In this document: positions 12,501-22,639 of the stretch, one piece after another
Numbering within the stretch: the stretch's first letter is position 1
How the letters are laid out: every line of letters starts with the position of its first letter
Source: Apoda limacodes
Lineage: Eukaryota; Arthropoda; Insecta; Lepidoptera; Limacodidae
Reading direction: 5' to 3'
Assembly: GCA_946406115.1 (NCBI GenBank)
Contig: OX291544.1
Location: forward strand, 28,165,521 to 28,229,520
Length of the DNA: 64,000 nucleotides
Notes under the pieces: generated by a model
Database searches by the model: none
The model's input: only the letters and a program-made list of their open reading frames with translations
What the model was told of the DNA's origin: nothing
Made by a program: the position numbers and the translations under genes

Positions 12501-13456
12501 TTTATAGATTACTTTTTCCGCAAAAATAGCAATTGGTGAGATCCTAGCTTAAACGATATTGTGTGTGGTTAACTATTGCAATTAAATTAAATACTTATAT
12601 TTATTAAAATTATGATAAAAATAACGTAATAACTTACCACAGGTAATCCTTTCTTTCTGAGCCACTCATCTGGTTCAGGTAAACTAAAGAATCCATAGAA
12701 TAAAGCCAGTGCAAATAATCCTGTAGTGGTTCCAAAAACACCATAGTACCCCATTCTTTGCAGCAGAATGCCACTTAACCCAATTCCAAGAGGAAGACCA
12801 GCAGTCATACAGAAGCTTACTAAACCGACTCTAAATGTTCTGGCTTCTTCTGAAGTAATATCAGTTATGTAGCTAAAGACTCCAAGAAAAATCGTTGCAC
12901 AACCTCCTGTTATGGCAGGAAATATTGTTTCCATAAGCACTGTTACGTGTACGGGTATTTCGTAAAAGAAATATACATTGATAATGTAGCTTATAGACGT
13001 CAAAAACTCTCCAAAAATTGGCAAGAGGATACAGAGTTTCCTTTTTCCAGTCCTGTCGCTCCATGCTCCAAGGAACATTACAAACATACAAGGTAAAGCA
13101 GTGTTAATTACACCCTTCCATATATCTATAGAAGATATAATCTTTTGAACTTCCTTTTCATACTGACTATAATTATTTGAACTTCTTTTACTCAATGCAG
13201 TACAAATTTCATCACTATAATTCAAACTCTCTCTACACGCTTTGTCCAAGTTTAAATTACTCATTGTAAATCTTGAGATGATACTTGGTATTATCATCCC
13301 AGCTAATAATGGTTCGACCGTTATATTGTCTTTGACATAACATAATTTTCTATTACACTTCTCTCTCCATGTTTTGCCTTTATAAGCATACTTTATGACA
13401 TTTTTGAGTGGCTTATCTGCTAAAGCCGCAACAGATTTTTGTTTTTCTTCCGTCAT
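379..13456 (-). CDS. SLC46-like MFS transporter, gene A (5' part; continues beyond window start)
   Basis: Spliced minus-strand gene. Coding exons are 13456-12638, 6044-5894, 1567-1466 and 516-379; each has GT and AG at its borders and the reading frame runs on through all of them (intron phases 0, 1, 1, 1). The product is a multi-pass membrane carrier of the major facilitator superfamily, closest by eye to SLC46 (proton-coupled folate transporter/heme carrier-like). Seen: an NITVEP segment near residue 45 before the first membrane helix, the LNLDKACR stretch (about 69-75) and the MFS loop motif GAWSDRTGKRK (130-140). The substrate cannot be told from sequence. The start is the ATG at 13456; the frame is open slightly upstream but without another ATG. 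The C-terminal third lies outside the window. Introns hold many transposon relics. A probable paralogue (gene B) lies upstream in the same orientation. Confidence 0.85.
517..1465. other. Gene A intron 3
   Basis: No coding signal. Around 900-1000 there is a repeat stretch (AGCATGGTGGACTATAAAC, then AAGCCTGCCCAGTGCG) that resembles the stretch at 35090-35170 and belongs to a class of lepidopteran SINE/LINE tails. The rest is AT-rich unique-looking sequence. Confidence 0.5.
1466..1567 (-). CDS. Gene A coding exon 3
   Basis: The exon is 102 nt with TTTCTGTTACAG acceptor and GTAAGA donor. It continues the frame as EETIAYLFVRNRLNWDMVKFG and on into SYSIVLHSFG. The EExxxxYLFxRxRLxWDxxxFG pattern is a recognisable SLC46 signature in the second half of the carrier. 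Confidence 0.85.
1568..2194. other. Gene A intron 2, distal part without recognised feature
   Basis: AT-rich intron sequence. A short richer block (2000-2140) contains several GATC sites and two halves of GGGAACCC-like sequence, but I recognise no gene or element. Confidence 0.35.
2195..2427. repeat. 21-bp perfect inverted repeat flanking a SINE tail
   Basis: ATTTTCGAATGTTCGCGGTGT at 2195-2215 (21 bases, first base A) recurs as its exact reverse complement at 2407-2427. The roughly 190 bp between them hold the truncated SINE tail. The arms could be terminal repeats of a small element into which the SINE inserted, or the result of a local inversion. Confidence 0.6.
2265..2406 (-). mobile_element. 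Truncated tail of tRNA-derived SINE (family 1)
   Basis: Plus-strand text GCCGTCTGGCCCCAAAGTAA followed by GCAAAGTTTGTGTTATGGAT matches the corresponding part of the fuller copies at 14228-14482 and 58562-58800. Only the tail half is present; the tRNA-like head is missing here. Confidence 0.65.
2593..4411 (-). pseudogene. Jockey-clade LINE: ORF1 (gag-like) and the very start of ORF2, broken
   Basis: Read on the minus strand, ORF1 starts with MAEQLNGLAPDQLGAIVKAL at 4411, runs through an Arg/Ser/Pro-rich stretch, then the domain that precedes jockey zinc knuckles (3738-3370, with EYHTYSLSEERVLRAVMRG and MYNGCNKLECYD), then CCHC knuckles (CHRCQLYGHAQRNC and CVKCLRDHAALDC, 3320-3240) and the jockey hallmark NYRGCPKAPK. 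The frame shifts at about 3720-3740, 3370 and 3230, so the ORF is dead. Near 2690 the ORF2 endonuclease begins (GYFNANGLRNQREELSQL) and stops. The region is clearly more GC-rich than its surroundings. Loss of nearly all ORF2 is unusual, since LINEs normally lose their 5' end. Confidence 0.85.
4412..5090 (-). mobile_element. Probable 5' leader of the jockey copy
   Basis: The GC-richer sequence continues about 600 bp upstream of ORF1 and then drops to normal AT-rich intron near 5100. I infer that this is the element's 5' untranslated region, which in jockey elements carries an internal promoter. No boundary repeat was identified, so the end is approximate. Confidence 0.4.
5091..5893. other. Gene A intron 2, proximal part
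   Basis: AT-rich with no gene. Two small repeats are visible: TTTATCCTTTAAGA occurs twice (near 5566 and 5592), and similar CAAATT(T/G)ACACGAAA strings occur near 5382 and 5658. A GAGGGTTCCTGAGA remnant of the GGGTTCC repeat family lies near 5830. Confidence 0.4.
5894..6044 (-). CDS. Gene A coding exon 2 (central loop and next helix)
   Basis: The exon is 151 nt, flanked by TTTTTTTACAG upstream and GTAAGT downstream on the minus strand. It reads IERPTTIVSFFDPNHISETV, then a basic stretch (RPRPSNRRVK) and a hydrophobic helix VILIFLTVAILYGPSVG. This matches the cytoplasmic loop between the two six-helix halves of SLC46 carriers, where FDPxHxxE-like sequence is common. Phase 0 in, phase 1 out. 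Confidence 0.85.
6845..6957. repeat. Small inverted-repeat (MITE-like) structure
   Basis: CTCAAGTACGCCAGACACGT at 6845 and following pairs with the reverse complement of the sequence ending at 6957, about 21 of 25 positions matching, with roughly 60 bp between the arms. It lies in intron 1 of gene A and fits a very short non-autonomous transposon or hairpin relic. Confidence 0.4.
7190..7510 (+). repeat. GTTCCGTA-type interspersed repeat, degraded copy
   Basis: Begins AGAGTTCCGTACTTAAAGGG, then GAGCCCTATTTTGAAGCC and a GTCTGTCTGCCTGTCTGACC microsatellite. The same order occurs at 19585-19660, so it is a dispersed repeat; fuller relatives are at 20290-20916 and 56500-56973. Confidence 0.55.
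7660..8158 (+). mobile_element. LINE 3' end (jockey/CR1 type), no coding sequence left
   Basis: Contains GAGTTTCGTGCCGGTTCTTC followed about 150 bp later by a tail GAATAAATGATATTGATTGA. The combination of a stop-proximal 'TTTC(T/G)TGCCGG(T/A)TTCTTCTC' block and a short-repeat tail recurs at 17440-17580 and, reversed, at 46390-46560, where it follows reverse-transcriptase ORFs. Confidence 0.55.
8380..9110 (-). pseudogene. LINE reverse transcriptase N-terminal fragment, degraded
   Basis: Minus-strand translation gives SEDDVRKIIK with KSKATGFDDIS after it (near 8850-8780), the block that precedes the reverse-transcriptase domain in jockey/CR1-type ORF2, then a QYQSGFR-like motif (near 8690). 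Stops and frameshifts are frequent. The segment near 8440 (ACATGCCAG and following) is repeated at 27680, so the family has at least two copies here. It lies within intron 1 of gene A. Confidence 0.55.
9130..9295 (+). repeat. LINE/SINE tail repeat (GGGCCCGC...GTGGGGACGTATGA type)
   Basis: CTGGGCCCGCTTGTCGACTA, then CCGTGCCCCAGCAATGGGGA and CGTATGAGGCTG match the block at 48240-48330 in order and spacing. Such blocks end many lepidopteran RTE-type LINEs and related SINEs. No coding part is attached. Confidence 0.6.
9300..11473 (+). pseudogene. CR1/jockey-type LINE ORF2 with 3' tail, 5'-truncated
   Basis: From about 9301 the frame is open to a stop at 10287. It covers the pre-RT region (NPSKVWKYLKSIGVG) and the reverse-transcriptase blocks FRPISILPFLSKVLERL, LLDFSNAFNTVDFDVL, AGVPQGGVLSPLLFAIF and the catalytic YADD near 10260. 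After the stop the protein continues in pieces (VKNLGIIIDSSMSW at 10470, then FYDDSFTVHAVRLWISLP at 10950). A (TTGTA)n tail at 11448-11473 marks the 3' end. The endonuclease is absent. A relative lies at 22986-24010. It sits in intron 1 of gene A on the opposite strand. Confidence 0.85.
11480..12340 (-). pseudogene. LINE ORF2 C-terminal fragment, degraded
   Basis: Minus-strand translation gives NLLNNDLWKIYIWAKSFRLL and VNPAKSKCMVIGS (12290-12180), then NLGLNIDSNLTWN (12100-12060) and near 11630 LPIYLRRNTHTLSS, typical of the region after the YADD block in CR1/jockey-type ORF2. Two C-rich direct motifs (GGAGCCTCAGCC near 11980 and GGGAGCCTCAGC near 12026) lie in between. Stops interrupt every frame. 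Confidence 0.6.
12638..13456 (-). CDS. Gene A coding exon 1 (N-terminal half of SLC46-like transporter)
   Basis: This exon encodes 273 residues with about six hydrophobic segments: first helix after NITVEP, a loop with several cysteines (C74, C85), then DIWKGVINTALPCMFVMF leading to the motif-A loop GAWSDRTGKRK. It ends with EPDEWLRKKGLPV and a GTAAGT donor. That domain order is what SLC46 proteins show for the N-terminal six-helix bundle. The intron that follows is about 6.6 kb and in phase 0. Confidence 0.88.
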
Positions 13457-14227
13457 ATTGTTTAATAACACACTTCTGATATAATTTGGTTTAGTAAATT
13501 ATTTTATATGTCATTTTAATTTTAATTTTGTATTTATTTATGTTTATGTTTAATAAAATCCTTGATGTAACACAAAATACTTCTATTACACAGCAAACTT
13601 TATAATGACTGACTTTTATTACCTTTATGAATTCTTGTCTGATATTATTTGTTTTTATCAATTAGTAGTAGGTAATTATAATGTAGAGTCGTTGATATAG
13701 AGCTTTTATTGTGTTTTCACAGGATCTAAATAAAGTACGTAATTATACTTTTTAGTGATTGTAACACCAGTGTTTATAGTAGGTGTAGCCTTCTGGGAAT
13801 TTAACCTGCAATTATAAAAACAAAATGTTGTCAGGCAAAAACTTTTCCGAAACATAGTGTAGCTTTTTACAGTAGGTAATTATTGCTTTTGAAAACCAAA
13901 TTTTAAAGCTGATTCTAATATTGCAAATATAGTTTATTCATTTTATTCCGTAATTCCTATTAGGAGAAGAAATGTCTACAGAGTATCAAGTTTTTTTAGG
14001 CTTTTAGTACTTAATCTAAAAAAAATATCACCTAAAAAATAGAATGAGATTAGTAAAGATAAGTTTACATTTATAGAGTCTTCTTGTGAATATGATATCT
14101 TTTTCATAGTGATCATACGATTATAAAATAAGGATATGTGTTCGCTTATTAGTTGGACATGCATGAGCATAGAGTTTCGTTAAATAGATTGTTGTATATC
14201 TTGAAAAATCCTTAATAAATAAATTTT
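13457..14227. other. Upstream flank of gene A
   Basis: AT-rich sequence that should hold the 5' untranslated region and promoter of gene A (minus strand). I could not pick a TATA box or initiator with confidence. No repeat family was recognised. Confidence 0.3.
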
Positions 14228-14482
14228 TTTTGGACATTACACATAGCGCCCTCTAACCTCAAAGTAAGCAAATCTTGTATTATGTGTACCATACCACGGA
14301 TACAAATACATAAATATTTCTTTTTTTTTGTAAATAAATACATATCATACATTTATCCACCCAGACTAAAGTAAAACACAAATGTTTATATTATGACATA
14401 ATTGTTTGTCCAGTGTGGGAATCGAACCTACACCCTCTGCACTGCAGCTGGCCATACTACTTACTAGGCTGCGAGGGAGTCA
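14228..14482 (-). mobile_element. tRNA-derived SINE, family 1, near full length
   Basis: On the minus strand the element starts with a tRNA-like head: an A-box-like TAGTAAGTAGTATGGCCAGC and a B box (GGTTCGATTCC, plus-strand GGAATCGAACC near 14418). These form an internal RNA polymerase III promoter. The tail corresponds to plus-strand GGACATTACACATAGCGCCC at 14232. The copy at 58562-58800 has the same order and the one at 2265-2406 is tail only. Confidence 0.75.
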
Positions 14483-15234
14483 TAATTATTAGCAAATAGT
14501 ATTTAAAATAATTAGTGAATAGAAACCTTGTTGATAAGTCTATCTTATTTAACTAGTCTTTCATAGGCATGTTAAGCTAATAATAAGCCAGTACCTAAGA
14601 GGGTGCATGTAAACCATTTTTATGTGTTGTTACTAAGGATTTGTCCAAATATTAAACATTGTCGGTATTTGCTACCATTTGCGTGACAGCTCACTAGACA
14701 GATACTTTATTTAAAAAATATATATAGTGTCAGAGAATTCCGATACTATTCGTTAAATAGGATTTAATAACTCTAACTGCGAGTCTTGCACTGAAGTCAG
14801 TAAAGAGTTATACAAAGGGCTTATCTGGTTGCAGACAGGCAAGACAGGGATAGCTGAGGAACAAAGAGGTAGGAGGAGCTACGTACTATGTCAAGAGTTG
14901 AATGAAACTCGACCCTACTGTTTACACAATAGGATCGTGTAAATACTAATGTGTTCCTTGAGTCTGTTTTAGTATAGGTAGGAGCGTCAGCGGCGAAAAC
15001 GGGACTGGAGAAGGCAGTGATGTCTTAACCTACAACCTCTCTCTAAATATCGGTCGTTAGAAATTTCGATCTGATCGCGATTGTCACTAATATCGTAAGC
15101 AGATATAACAAGAGGCCCAAAGTTGAGTATAATTGAAAAATAAATTGTATTGGTTTATAAATATGGTAATGATGTAAATAACAATTAGCACTTGCACTTG
15201 AATCTTAGTAACAATTTAAATTGTCACCTATTCT
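14483..15234. other. Intergenic stretch without recognised feature
   Basis: Mixed-composition sequence. Nothing here gives a convincing translation, and I recognise no repeat. Confidence 0.35.
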
Positions 15235-15425
15235 TCCACAATACGTCAGTCAGTCAGTAGACAGGTTTCCCCAGGATGTTTTCCTTCACCGAAAAGCCAG
15301 TGGTATGAATAAATAAATCAGTATACTTGAAAAATTAAGAAAAGACTCATTGGTACACGCCGACCCCCGGGTTTTAATCTTCGCTACTTGGAACGTGAAG
15401 TGCAATTTGAACCCCTCGGCCACCA
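15235..15425 (-). mobile_element. tRNA-derived SINE, family 2
   Basis: Reverse complement begins GGTGGCCGAGGGGTTCAAAT, an A-box-like start of the Ser/Leu tRNA type. It then has a degenerate B box (GATTAAAACCC) and ends with GGTGAAGGAAAACATCCTGG, then GGAAACCTG, a tail common in Lepidoptera. It differs from family 1 in head and tail and lies just 5' of a LINE copy. Confidence 0.65.
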
Positions 15426-15439
15426 CCGACTAAGCGTAT

Positions 15440-17580
15440 TGATTAATTTAAAATACACAACGGTGGCAAACGGCAACGGTGTTCTTGACACTATTACTAC
15501 AGAGTATAATAAAATATTTACTGCAAAAAAGAAACTTATTTCCAGTCGATTTAGGTTTAGTGAATGGGCTACGGTGGGTAAGCTGTATGAATTATATAAA
15601 GAAAAAACATATAATAATAGCCAAATATTTAGGGAATATGTAAAAAAATACTCAAAAACCTTTAAAAAAGTCTGACTTGTTGCAAAATCAATTCACCTCA
15701 GACATAAAGTAAAAAATTCAACAAATAAAATAAAAACGACATTGAACATAATAAATAATGAAACTGGTAAAGCTAGGAATTCTTGTAAGGACTTTGAGTT
15801 GATTGTAGATAATACTAGTTTAAAAACTAATTCTGAGGTAGCAGTTGCTTTGAAAATGTTTTAGACATATTCCTTTAAAAAAAAGTGCAATTTTAACAGA
15901 AAAATTAGTAAAAACTAATGTTCCTGAATGTCAAGTTCCATTTGTATTTAAAAACATTAGTCCTACGGATATCATAAATTCATTTAAAACAGTAGAAAAA
16001 AAAAACACGACAGATCTTTGGGGACTTTCTGTAAAAACTATAAGCTCAATAATTCATGTTATAGCACAACCCTTAGCCATAATTTTTAATAGTTGTGTTG
16101 ATAGTGCTGTGTTTCCTGATGAGATAAAACTAAGCAAAGTTATAGCTCTTTTTAAATCAGGTAGTTCAACAGACCCTTATAATTTTCGGCTTATTTAAAT
16201 ACTACCTGTTTTGTGATTTATCTAAGGCATTTGACTCTGTCCAAAATAAAAATCTCATCAGGAAGCTACATCACTATGGTATTAGAGGCAAAGCTCTCGA
16301 CCTTTTGACCTCCTACATGAGTAGGAGAGTCCAGAAAATATATGTCAATGGTGAAATATCTCCGGGATCAGCAGTCACTATGGGAGTCCCTCAGTGCTCA
16401 ATTTTAGGTCCTTTTCTATTTCTTATTTACATTAACGATCTCCCATATCATGTAAAAAACCATGACATTGTCTTATTTGCTGATAACAACTCTTTAATTT
16501 TAAAGTTAAGAGACGACAGACATGTTATTATGAATTAAATAATGCCCTTTCTAAAATTATTAATTGGTTTAACGTTAATAATTTGTTACTTAATGAAAAA
16601 AAAACCAAATGTGTTAAATTTACATTACCAAATGTTAGTCAGATACAGACATGTATTAATGTTAATGGCGAGCAATTAGACCTTGTTAATTCAACAGTCT
16701 TTCTTGGGATAACGCTGGACTCCAAACTTCAATGGGGTCCTCATATTCATAACCTAGCCAAAAAACTTAGCTCTGCTGTGTGTGCTATCAAGCAAATAAG
16801 ACAATTGACCGATGTGGACACTGCAAAAATAGTATATTTTAGCCATTTACATAGTTTAATGACATATGGTATCCTATTATGGGGATACCGGGCTGCTGAT
16901 GTAAATACAATATTTTTGTTACAAAAAAAGGGCAATTCGTGCTATTTATAAATTAGGATCTAAGATATCTCTGAGGGATAGGTTTAGGGAAGTAAATATT
17001 TTAACTTTAGCGTCGCAGTACATATATAAAAATCTTTTATATGTACATAAAATATCAATAGTTTCAGCAAGAAAAGTGACGTTCCCAAAGTAAATACTAG
17101 AAGTAAAAATAAGCTGTTGGTGCATGATACACGTCTACATAAAATAAGTAACTCTTTTCTGGGGCAATGTATACACTTTTACAACAAAGTTCCCAATAAT
17201 ATTCAAAAGCTATCAATAAGTAAATTTAAATCTTTTATCAAACAAGTACTTTGTAAAAAAGCATACTACAATATTTCAGACTATGTTAATGATAAAAATC
17301 CTTTGGACTGAAGATGCTCAATTACAGGATGCATAGGAAAATCAAATTTAAATGGAAATAATATAAAATTGTAAAGCTTAAATTTTTTATTTAAAACATT
17401 GATTGTATTTTTAGTTTTTATGATTTTTTTAAAAGAGTAACTATCGAGTTTCTTGCCGGATTCTTCTCGGTAGAAATCAACAACATTGTGACCCGGATTT
17501 TCAAAAAATAATATTTCATAACTTTGACAATTCAAAAGTGATTATAAAATCCTTATTTGAATAAAATATTTTGACTTTGA
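15440..17580 (+). pseudogene. Daphne/jockey-type LINE ORF2 copy 1, broken, with 3' end
   Basis: Pre-RT region at 15480-15860 (ISSRFRFSEWATVGKLYELY), RT fragment after a deletion near 16200 (DLSKAFDSVQNKNLIRKLHH in two pieces), then MGVPQCSILGPFLFLIYIND and FADN where the catalytic motif should be FADD (16470). The C-terminal part includes LDLVNSTVFLGITLDSKLQW (16675) and QLTDVDTAKIVYFSHLHSLM. The 3' part holds GAGTTTCTTGCCGGATTCTT and a tail ATTTTGACTTTGA at 17568-17580. The QCS for QGS change, the lost catalytic D and several frameshifts make it dead. A relative lies reversed at 46380-47660. Confidence 0.82.
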
Positions 17581-17589
17581 AAAAAGCTA

Positions 17590-18015
17590 ACGATCCACCT
17601 GATACCGGTAGCTTATGGGCGCTTACAACACCCGGAGCATCATCTACGCGTTGGAATTCAATAATCTAATAACTCCTTTTTTCCATAATGTACTCCTTAA
17701 AGAAAATCCATGGCAGGGAGCTCATTCCACAACCTAAGCGTTTGCGGAAAGATGTTTCTCTGAAACCGCACTGTACGAGACCAGCGGTGCGATGATAGAA
17801 AGTAGCCGTTGGCAGCATTTCGAACAATTCATCAGTACACATCCCATTATATAAGTAGTAGAACACACACAGGGAGTCATATCGTCTCTCCTCAGACTTT
17901 AGGGTTCGATACGGCTTGTGAGTTTGGGATCGTCGACGATTATCACAGCCTGTCGTTGAACCAAGTCAAAAGGGCCAATCTGGTATCCAAAGCAATGTAT
18001 GTTGTTGATTTTTAA
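17590..18015 (-). pseudogene. LINE family J fragment (ORF2 C-terminus and 3' end), copy 3
   Basis: Minus-strand FYYLYNGMCTDELFEMLPTA at 17860-17800 matches, with small changes, the C-terminal part of the copies at 31790-33530 and 53300-56040. It is a 3'-end fragment of the same jockey/CR1-type LINE. It directly follows the 3' end of the previous LINE, with its own 3' end at 17590. Confidence 0.75.
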
Positions 18016-18764
18016 TTTTTTTTTTATTTTCTGACAAGGTTATTTTTGCATAGACTACGAACTAAAAACTACGATTACATTGCTTTTAGGGTGCGGTCCG
18101 ATTCACTCTTCGTGCGTGAGGCGTGGCCCAAATAGCAACTGCCGGTACAAAACAGGGTATTATAAGTTTTTTAAATAGTATGTGGGTATGTATGTCCGTT
18201 GCATTCTGGACTGATTTCGAGGCATGAGTTTTCCAAGAAAGGTATTTATCTCCCGATTGTTATACCGTACATAAAATGGTCAAGCGCAAGTCGAAAAAAA
18301 GGGAAAAAAAACGAAAACTAAAAAGCCGGAAATAAAAATAAATAAGGAAGATGGCTGCAAAAGCAATAAGATCTAAAAAGATATAAATTAATGCACGTAA
18401 AACATACCAAATATTTAAAAATAAGCAGGCAGGGCTCATTTCAATGCAAGTACAAATAGTATAGATTGCTCAAACAACTTTTTTTAGTTTTTGTTTTGCA
18501 CTTCACATGTTGTTATCTTACATCATATGGCTTACATTTAATAAAGTGTTAAGCTTTAACTTAACTTACTATATAGAAATACTAATTTTTACTTAGTTTA
18601 ACAACTGAAGTAAGTTGTAGTAATAAGCTTGTATTGTTTGTTACAAAAAAAAAAAAAAAAAACTCATATAGTATTTAGTTACCTTAAAATCTGTTCCATC
18701 AATATTTACTTAGTAGGTTTTGACTTTTATACTTACATCATATGAGGTAACTAACAAACACTAG
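18016..18764. other. AT-rich intergenic stretch
   Basis: No coding signal. There is an 18-base A run near 18643-18662. I see nothing else. Confidence 0.4.
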
Positions 18765-19174
18765 TCAAATGCGGATCTATATATAAACTAGCTAGGTATA
18801 GTATGAATGACCATATTAACACGCGTTAGTCTATTATTAAAATAATTATTAAAAAAATAATTGAGTATAACATTCACAGTATTTGATTATTTTCTTATTA
18901 TTGATCACTCTACATGGTGCACACATTTTTGGTCAGGGTACATAATATGATATTATTTTATTCTACTATTCAAATGCGGATCTATATATAAACTATCTTG
19001 GTATAGTGTAAATGACTATATTAACACGCGTCTATTATTAAAATGATTATTAAAAATAAAAATAAAAAAATTGACTATAACGTTTACAGTATTTGATTAT
19101 TTTCTTATTATTGATCACTCTATATGGTGCACACATTTTTGGTCATGGTAGATTATATGATATTATTTTACGTA
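18765..19174. repeat. Tandem duplication of about 205 bp, two units
   Basis: TCAAATGCGGATCTATATAT starts at 18765 and again at 18970. The units stay aligned to their ends (TTGATCACTCTA, then ATGGTGCACACATTTTTGGT), differing by scattered substitutions and a small A-rich expansion. This is a recent local tandem duplication of otherwise unique AT-rich sequence. Confidence 0.8.
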
Positions 19175-19549
19175 AATTAGGGCCTTGAAATCTGGTAAAA
19201 ATTTGACTTCTCATTAAAAATTTAATAGCCCAATTTGTGTCCATTTCCTTAAAATAATTAAAATTATTTTACCTTCGGCGGGCTTTGAGTTCAATAATTG
19301 GGAAGTTGCTAATGTAAACTGTTTTGACACTGCGATACTAAAGCACTAATCAACACTAGACAAAGTTTCTCTTCTCTTATTGGTACAAATCTTCTTAGAA
19401 GGTCACTGCGTAAAAACACTAAATATAAATAATACCGGTATCAACAAGTGTGAACACAGCTCACGATCTCAGGGTTCCGTGCGTTGAAATTAAAATATTA
19501 AAACCGTGAAGATATACGACTATAAGACCCCCTGTAAACGCATGAATTT

Positions 19550-19890
19550 AAGTCGTGTTTTTACATTTATAGACTTCATTAGCGTTCCGTACACCAAGGG
19601 TGCAAATAGAGCCCTGTCACTAGCATATGCTGTCTGTCTGTCCAGTTTTTTTGAAAACTGAAATGATTACTGTACGTATATGTGTTATTATGGTGGATTT
19701 CCTAACAAATAATAAAAAAAAACAAAAAGGTCAAGGGGTATCTGTATATAAAAAACATGTTTTACTCTATTGTCAAATGACTAACATAAACAAATTTCAA
19801 AGAAACAATAATACACTGTATAAGTAAGAGTCCGGCTCGTACATTCTGTGCTAGTACGGAAACTTTGATGCGCGAGCTCGACACGCGCTT
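19550..19890 (+). repeat. GTTCCGTA-type interspersed repeat, degraded copy
   Basis: GCGTTCCGTACACCAAGGGT, then AATAGAGCCCTGTCACTAGC and a CTGTCTGTCTGTCC microsatellite repeat the order seen at 7190. The far end has GGCCGG preceded by CGAGCTCGACACGCGC near 19875, comparable with the head of the other copies. No protein. Confidence 0.5.
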
Positions 19891-20289
19891 GGCCGGTTTC
19901 TCATTTATGGTTGTTGCTCCACAAAGCACTTCTTATCCTTTTTAAATTTGTTTAAAAATATATGATAATATGACGTTTTTCTATTAAGTTGCTTTGTGAA
20001 GTTCTAGTCGGTTTCATTTTAAGTATCTTTTAAACAGCCAAAAGAATCATATATCCTATTCTCACTGTTTTAATTAAATACATATTTAAAGTAATATTCA
20101 TAATAAAGAAAAAGTTGAACTGTCAAATTCTTCTTACCAATGTTTACTCGTTCTATAAAAAACACCCTTACAGGTTATCGAGGCTTTGTTACTGACCAAT
20201 ACTGCTTCTCCTTCGAATTCTGTCAACAAATAAGATCCAATCACATCGAAATTTTAATAATTACGTTCTATTGAATGATTCAAATATAT

Positions 20290-20916
20290 TTAAAAAAAAA
20301 ACCGGACAAGTGGGAGTTGGACTCCCGGCCCGAGGGTTCCGGACCTACCACCATTAATGTAATCTACAAACACAAACAAAAATATTTTTATATTTGAGTT
20401 GATTGAATGAAAGGTAAATTGCGGTTTATGATTTATGAAGTATTAAAAAAACAACTACTTACAAGATCTCGTTCAAACCAATTTTCGGTGGAAGTTTGCA
20501 AGGTACTGTACATCATATATTTTTTTTTAGTTTTATCATTCTCTTATTTTACAGGGACACACACACACACATTTTACCACTTTGGAAGTGTCTCTCGCGC
20601 AAACTATTCAGTTTAGAAAAAAATTATCATAGAAACCTCAATATAATTTTTGAAGACCTATCCATAGATACACACGTATGGGTTTGATGAAAAAAAAATT
20701 TTTGAGTTTCAGTTTTAAGTATGGGGAACCCCAAAAATTTATTGTTTTTTTTCTATTTTTGTGTGAAAATCTTAATGCGGTTCACAGAATACATCTACTT
20801 ACCAAGTTTCAACAGTATATATCTTATAGTTTTGGAAAAAAGTGGCTGTGACATAGTGATGGACAGACGAATCTATAAGGGTTCCGTTTTTTGCCATTTG
20901 GCTACGGAACCCTAAC
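20290..20916 (+). repeat. GGGTTCCGTA-type interspersed repeat, longer copy
   Basis: Starts CCGGACAAGTGGGAGTTGGA and CTCCCGGCCCGAGGGTTCCG and ends GGCTACGGAACCCTAACAAG, so the ends are partly inverted (GGGTTCCG.. / ..CGGAACCC). The middle contains a (CA)n run near 20563. It is a non-coding dispersed element whose class I cannot fix; see the clearer copy at 56500-56973. Confidence 0.65.
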
Positions 20917-22560
20917 AAGACAAGTATTAAGAATCTTTCTATTAAGACACTGCATTCTAAATTACACTTACATACACAAAAAACTAACCACTTATGTAAT
21001 CCTAGACAAAAAAGTTTTATTTTATGCACTAAGACAAAAGTAAATAATTTTTTTTTGAAATGTGAAGTAACTTCACGTAGGACTGGTAAATGTCAGTGAG
21101 AGAGAGAGAGAGAGTGTGTGTGCTTTTATTGTGATCTTGATAGGCCGAATTTATTTATCGACTTTTCAGACGATTGCCTTTCCATGGAATGTAACTGAAA
21201 AGGCTTTTAAAATTTGTGTTTTAAATACAAATTTCATGTTTGCTGTGAATATTTATTTGAATATCCATAAATTTTAATGAAACCTTTTTGAAAAAATAAA
21301 TTCAAGATGTCGCATACTGAATCCAATATAGCGTTCAGTCTGTGCAAAAAAAACTTCAATTCTTAACACAACTAAACTGAGTTTCAGTTTTAGTGTTAGA
21401 GTTTTATGCATATCACTTTCGTGATGTTGCGGGATATTTTTTTCCAAAGGCAAGTATGTATGGGCTTCGCAAGAAGAAATTCTTCGTTTTCCCTTCTTTT
21501 TTTTCTTTTAATTAATTAATGAATCCTTTTTTCTAATTTTTGAATATTTTGATACACTTCAACTGACACTTCAACACTTTGAATAACTTCGGTGAGACAC
21601 AAATGAAGTACTTCGGTCAGCATCGGTTTTGTTCAGATTTCCGGAAGCTAAAAATTATTTGATAATAAATTTATTTGATTAACTAGCTGTGAAATTCGTG
21701 GGTCGATCGTAGAATATAAGTTAAAAAACGTATGTAATAGGTTATGTGTAAGAGACGTAAGAAAAATACAGTAAACAAATTGCAACAATTCTGGCAGAAA
21801 TATTTTGGCAATAATTAATTTAAAAATTACATTAAAGTTTCCTTTGTAATGGTTATATAATAATCGCCTCACAACTATCTTTTATTTTTAAAGTTTGTCA
21901 ATGTTTAATTTAAGCTTACGCAAAATTTACTTAGTAACTTACTCAAAAATAACAAATCATATTAATGTAATATCACATTTTAAAGTTATGATAAACTGGG
22001 CATGCTAAAGGGTTACTTCAGGCGCGGCCGCTATAGAGCTTTGTTTTGGGGTTGCTCGAAAATGGCTGGAATGTTGCAACTTTGCATGTAAAATTTACAA
22101 GCCATCAAATGTAATGTTTATCAATGTTATTGCAAGTTTGGCTTACTTAGTAAGCCTTTTATTTCACACTTATTTGTTAAAAATAAGTATAATTTTAGGA
22201 ATCTAAAAAAAATTGTTTCATCTAACACGTTGAGCCATATTACTTTAGATATAAAATAATTTGTTTGATTTAATAAATAGTAATCTACCAGTATACCTTA
22301 AAATCAAAAATAAACATTTAATAAGTGGTGCCCACACAAAAACGAACACTCAATTAACAAAATTTAAAATAAAAGCTATGCTGATCAATACGAGATATAT
22401 CATACATATTACAAAATGTTAGTATGTAATTTCACAAAGAAACTATGGAACTAAATTAACAAAATAACTGAAAGAGTTACAAAATCGATTGATGAAACTT
22501 TTTTAAAAGCGTTTGATAAAATAACAGGTGGCCAATAATTTTGTGAACAATATTAAGACA
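20917..22560. other. AT-rich intergenic stretch
   Basis: No gene recognised. A (GA)n(GT)n microsatellite lies at 21098-21121. A short GC-rich block (GGCGCGGCCGCTATAGAGC) is at 22021-22040. Otherwise nothing. Confidence 0.4.
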
Positions 22561-22639
22561 GCGTTGATAAAATTACCCCAATTTGTAGTTAAAAACTAGA
22601 TGAATCCTACCTTGTATAACTTAACTTCAAAAGAGCAAA

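Noticed and set aside
15388..15675. 95-codon ORF read as a single gene
   Set aside because: Its first part is the antisense of a SINE head and its second part is LINE ORF2 text, so it is a chance fusion.
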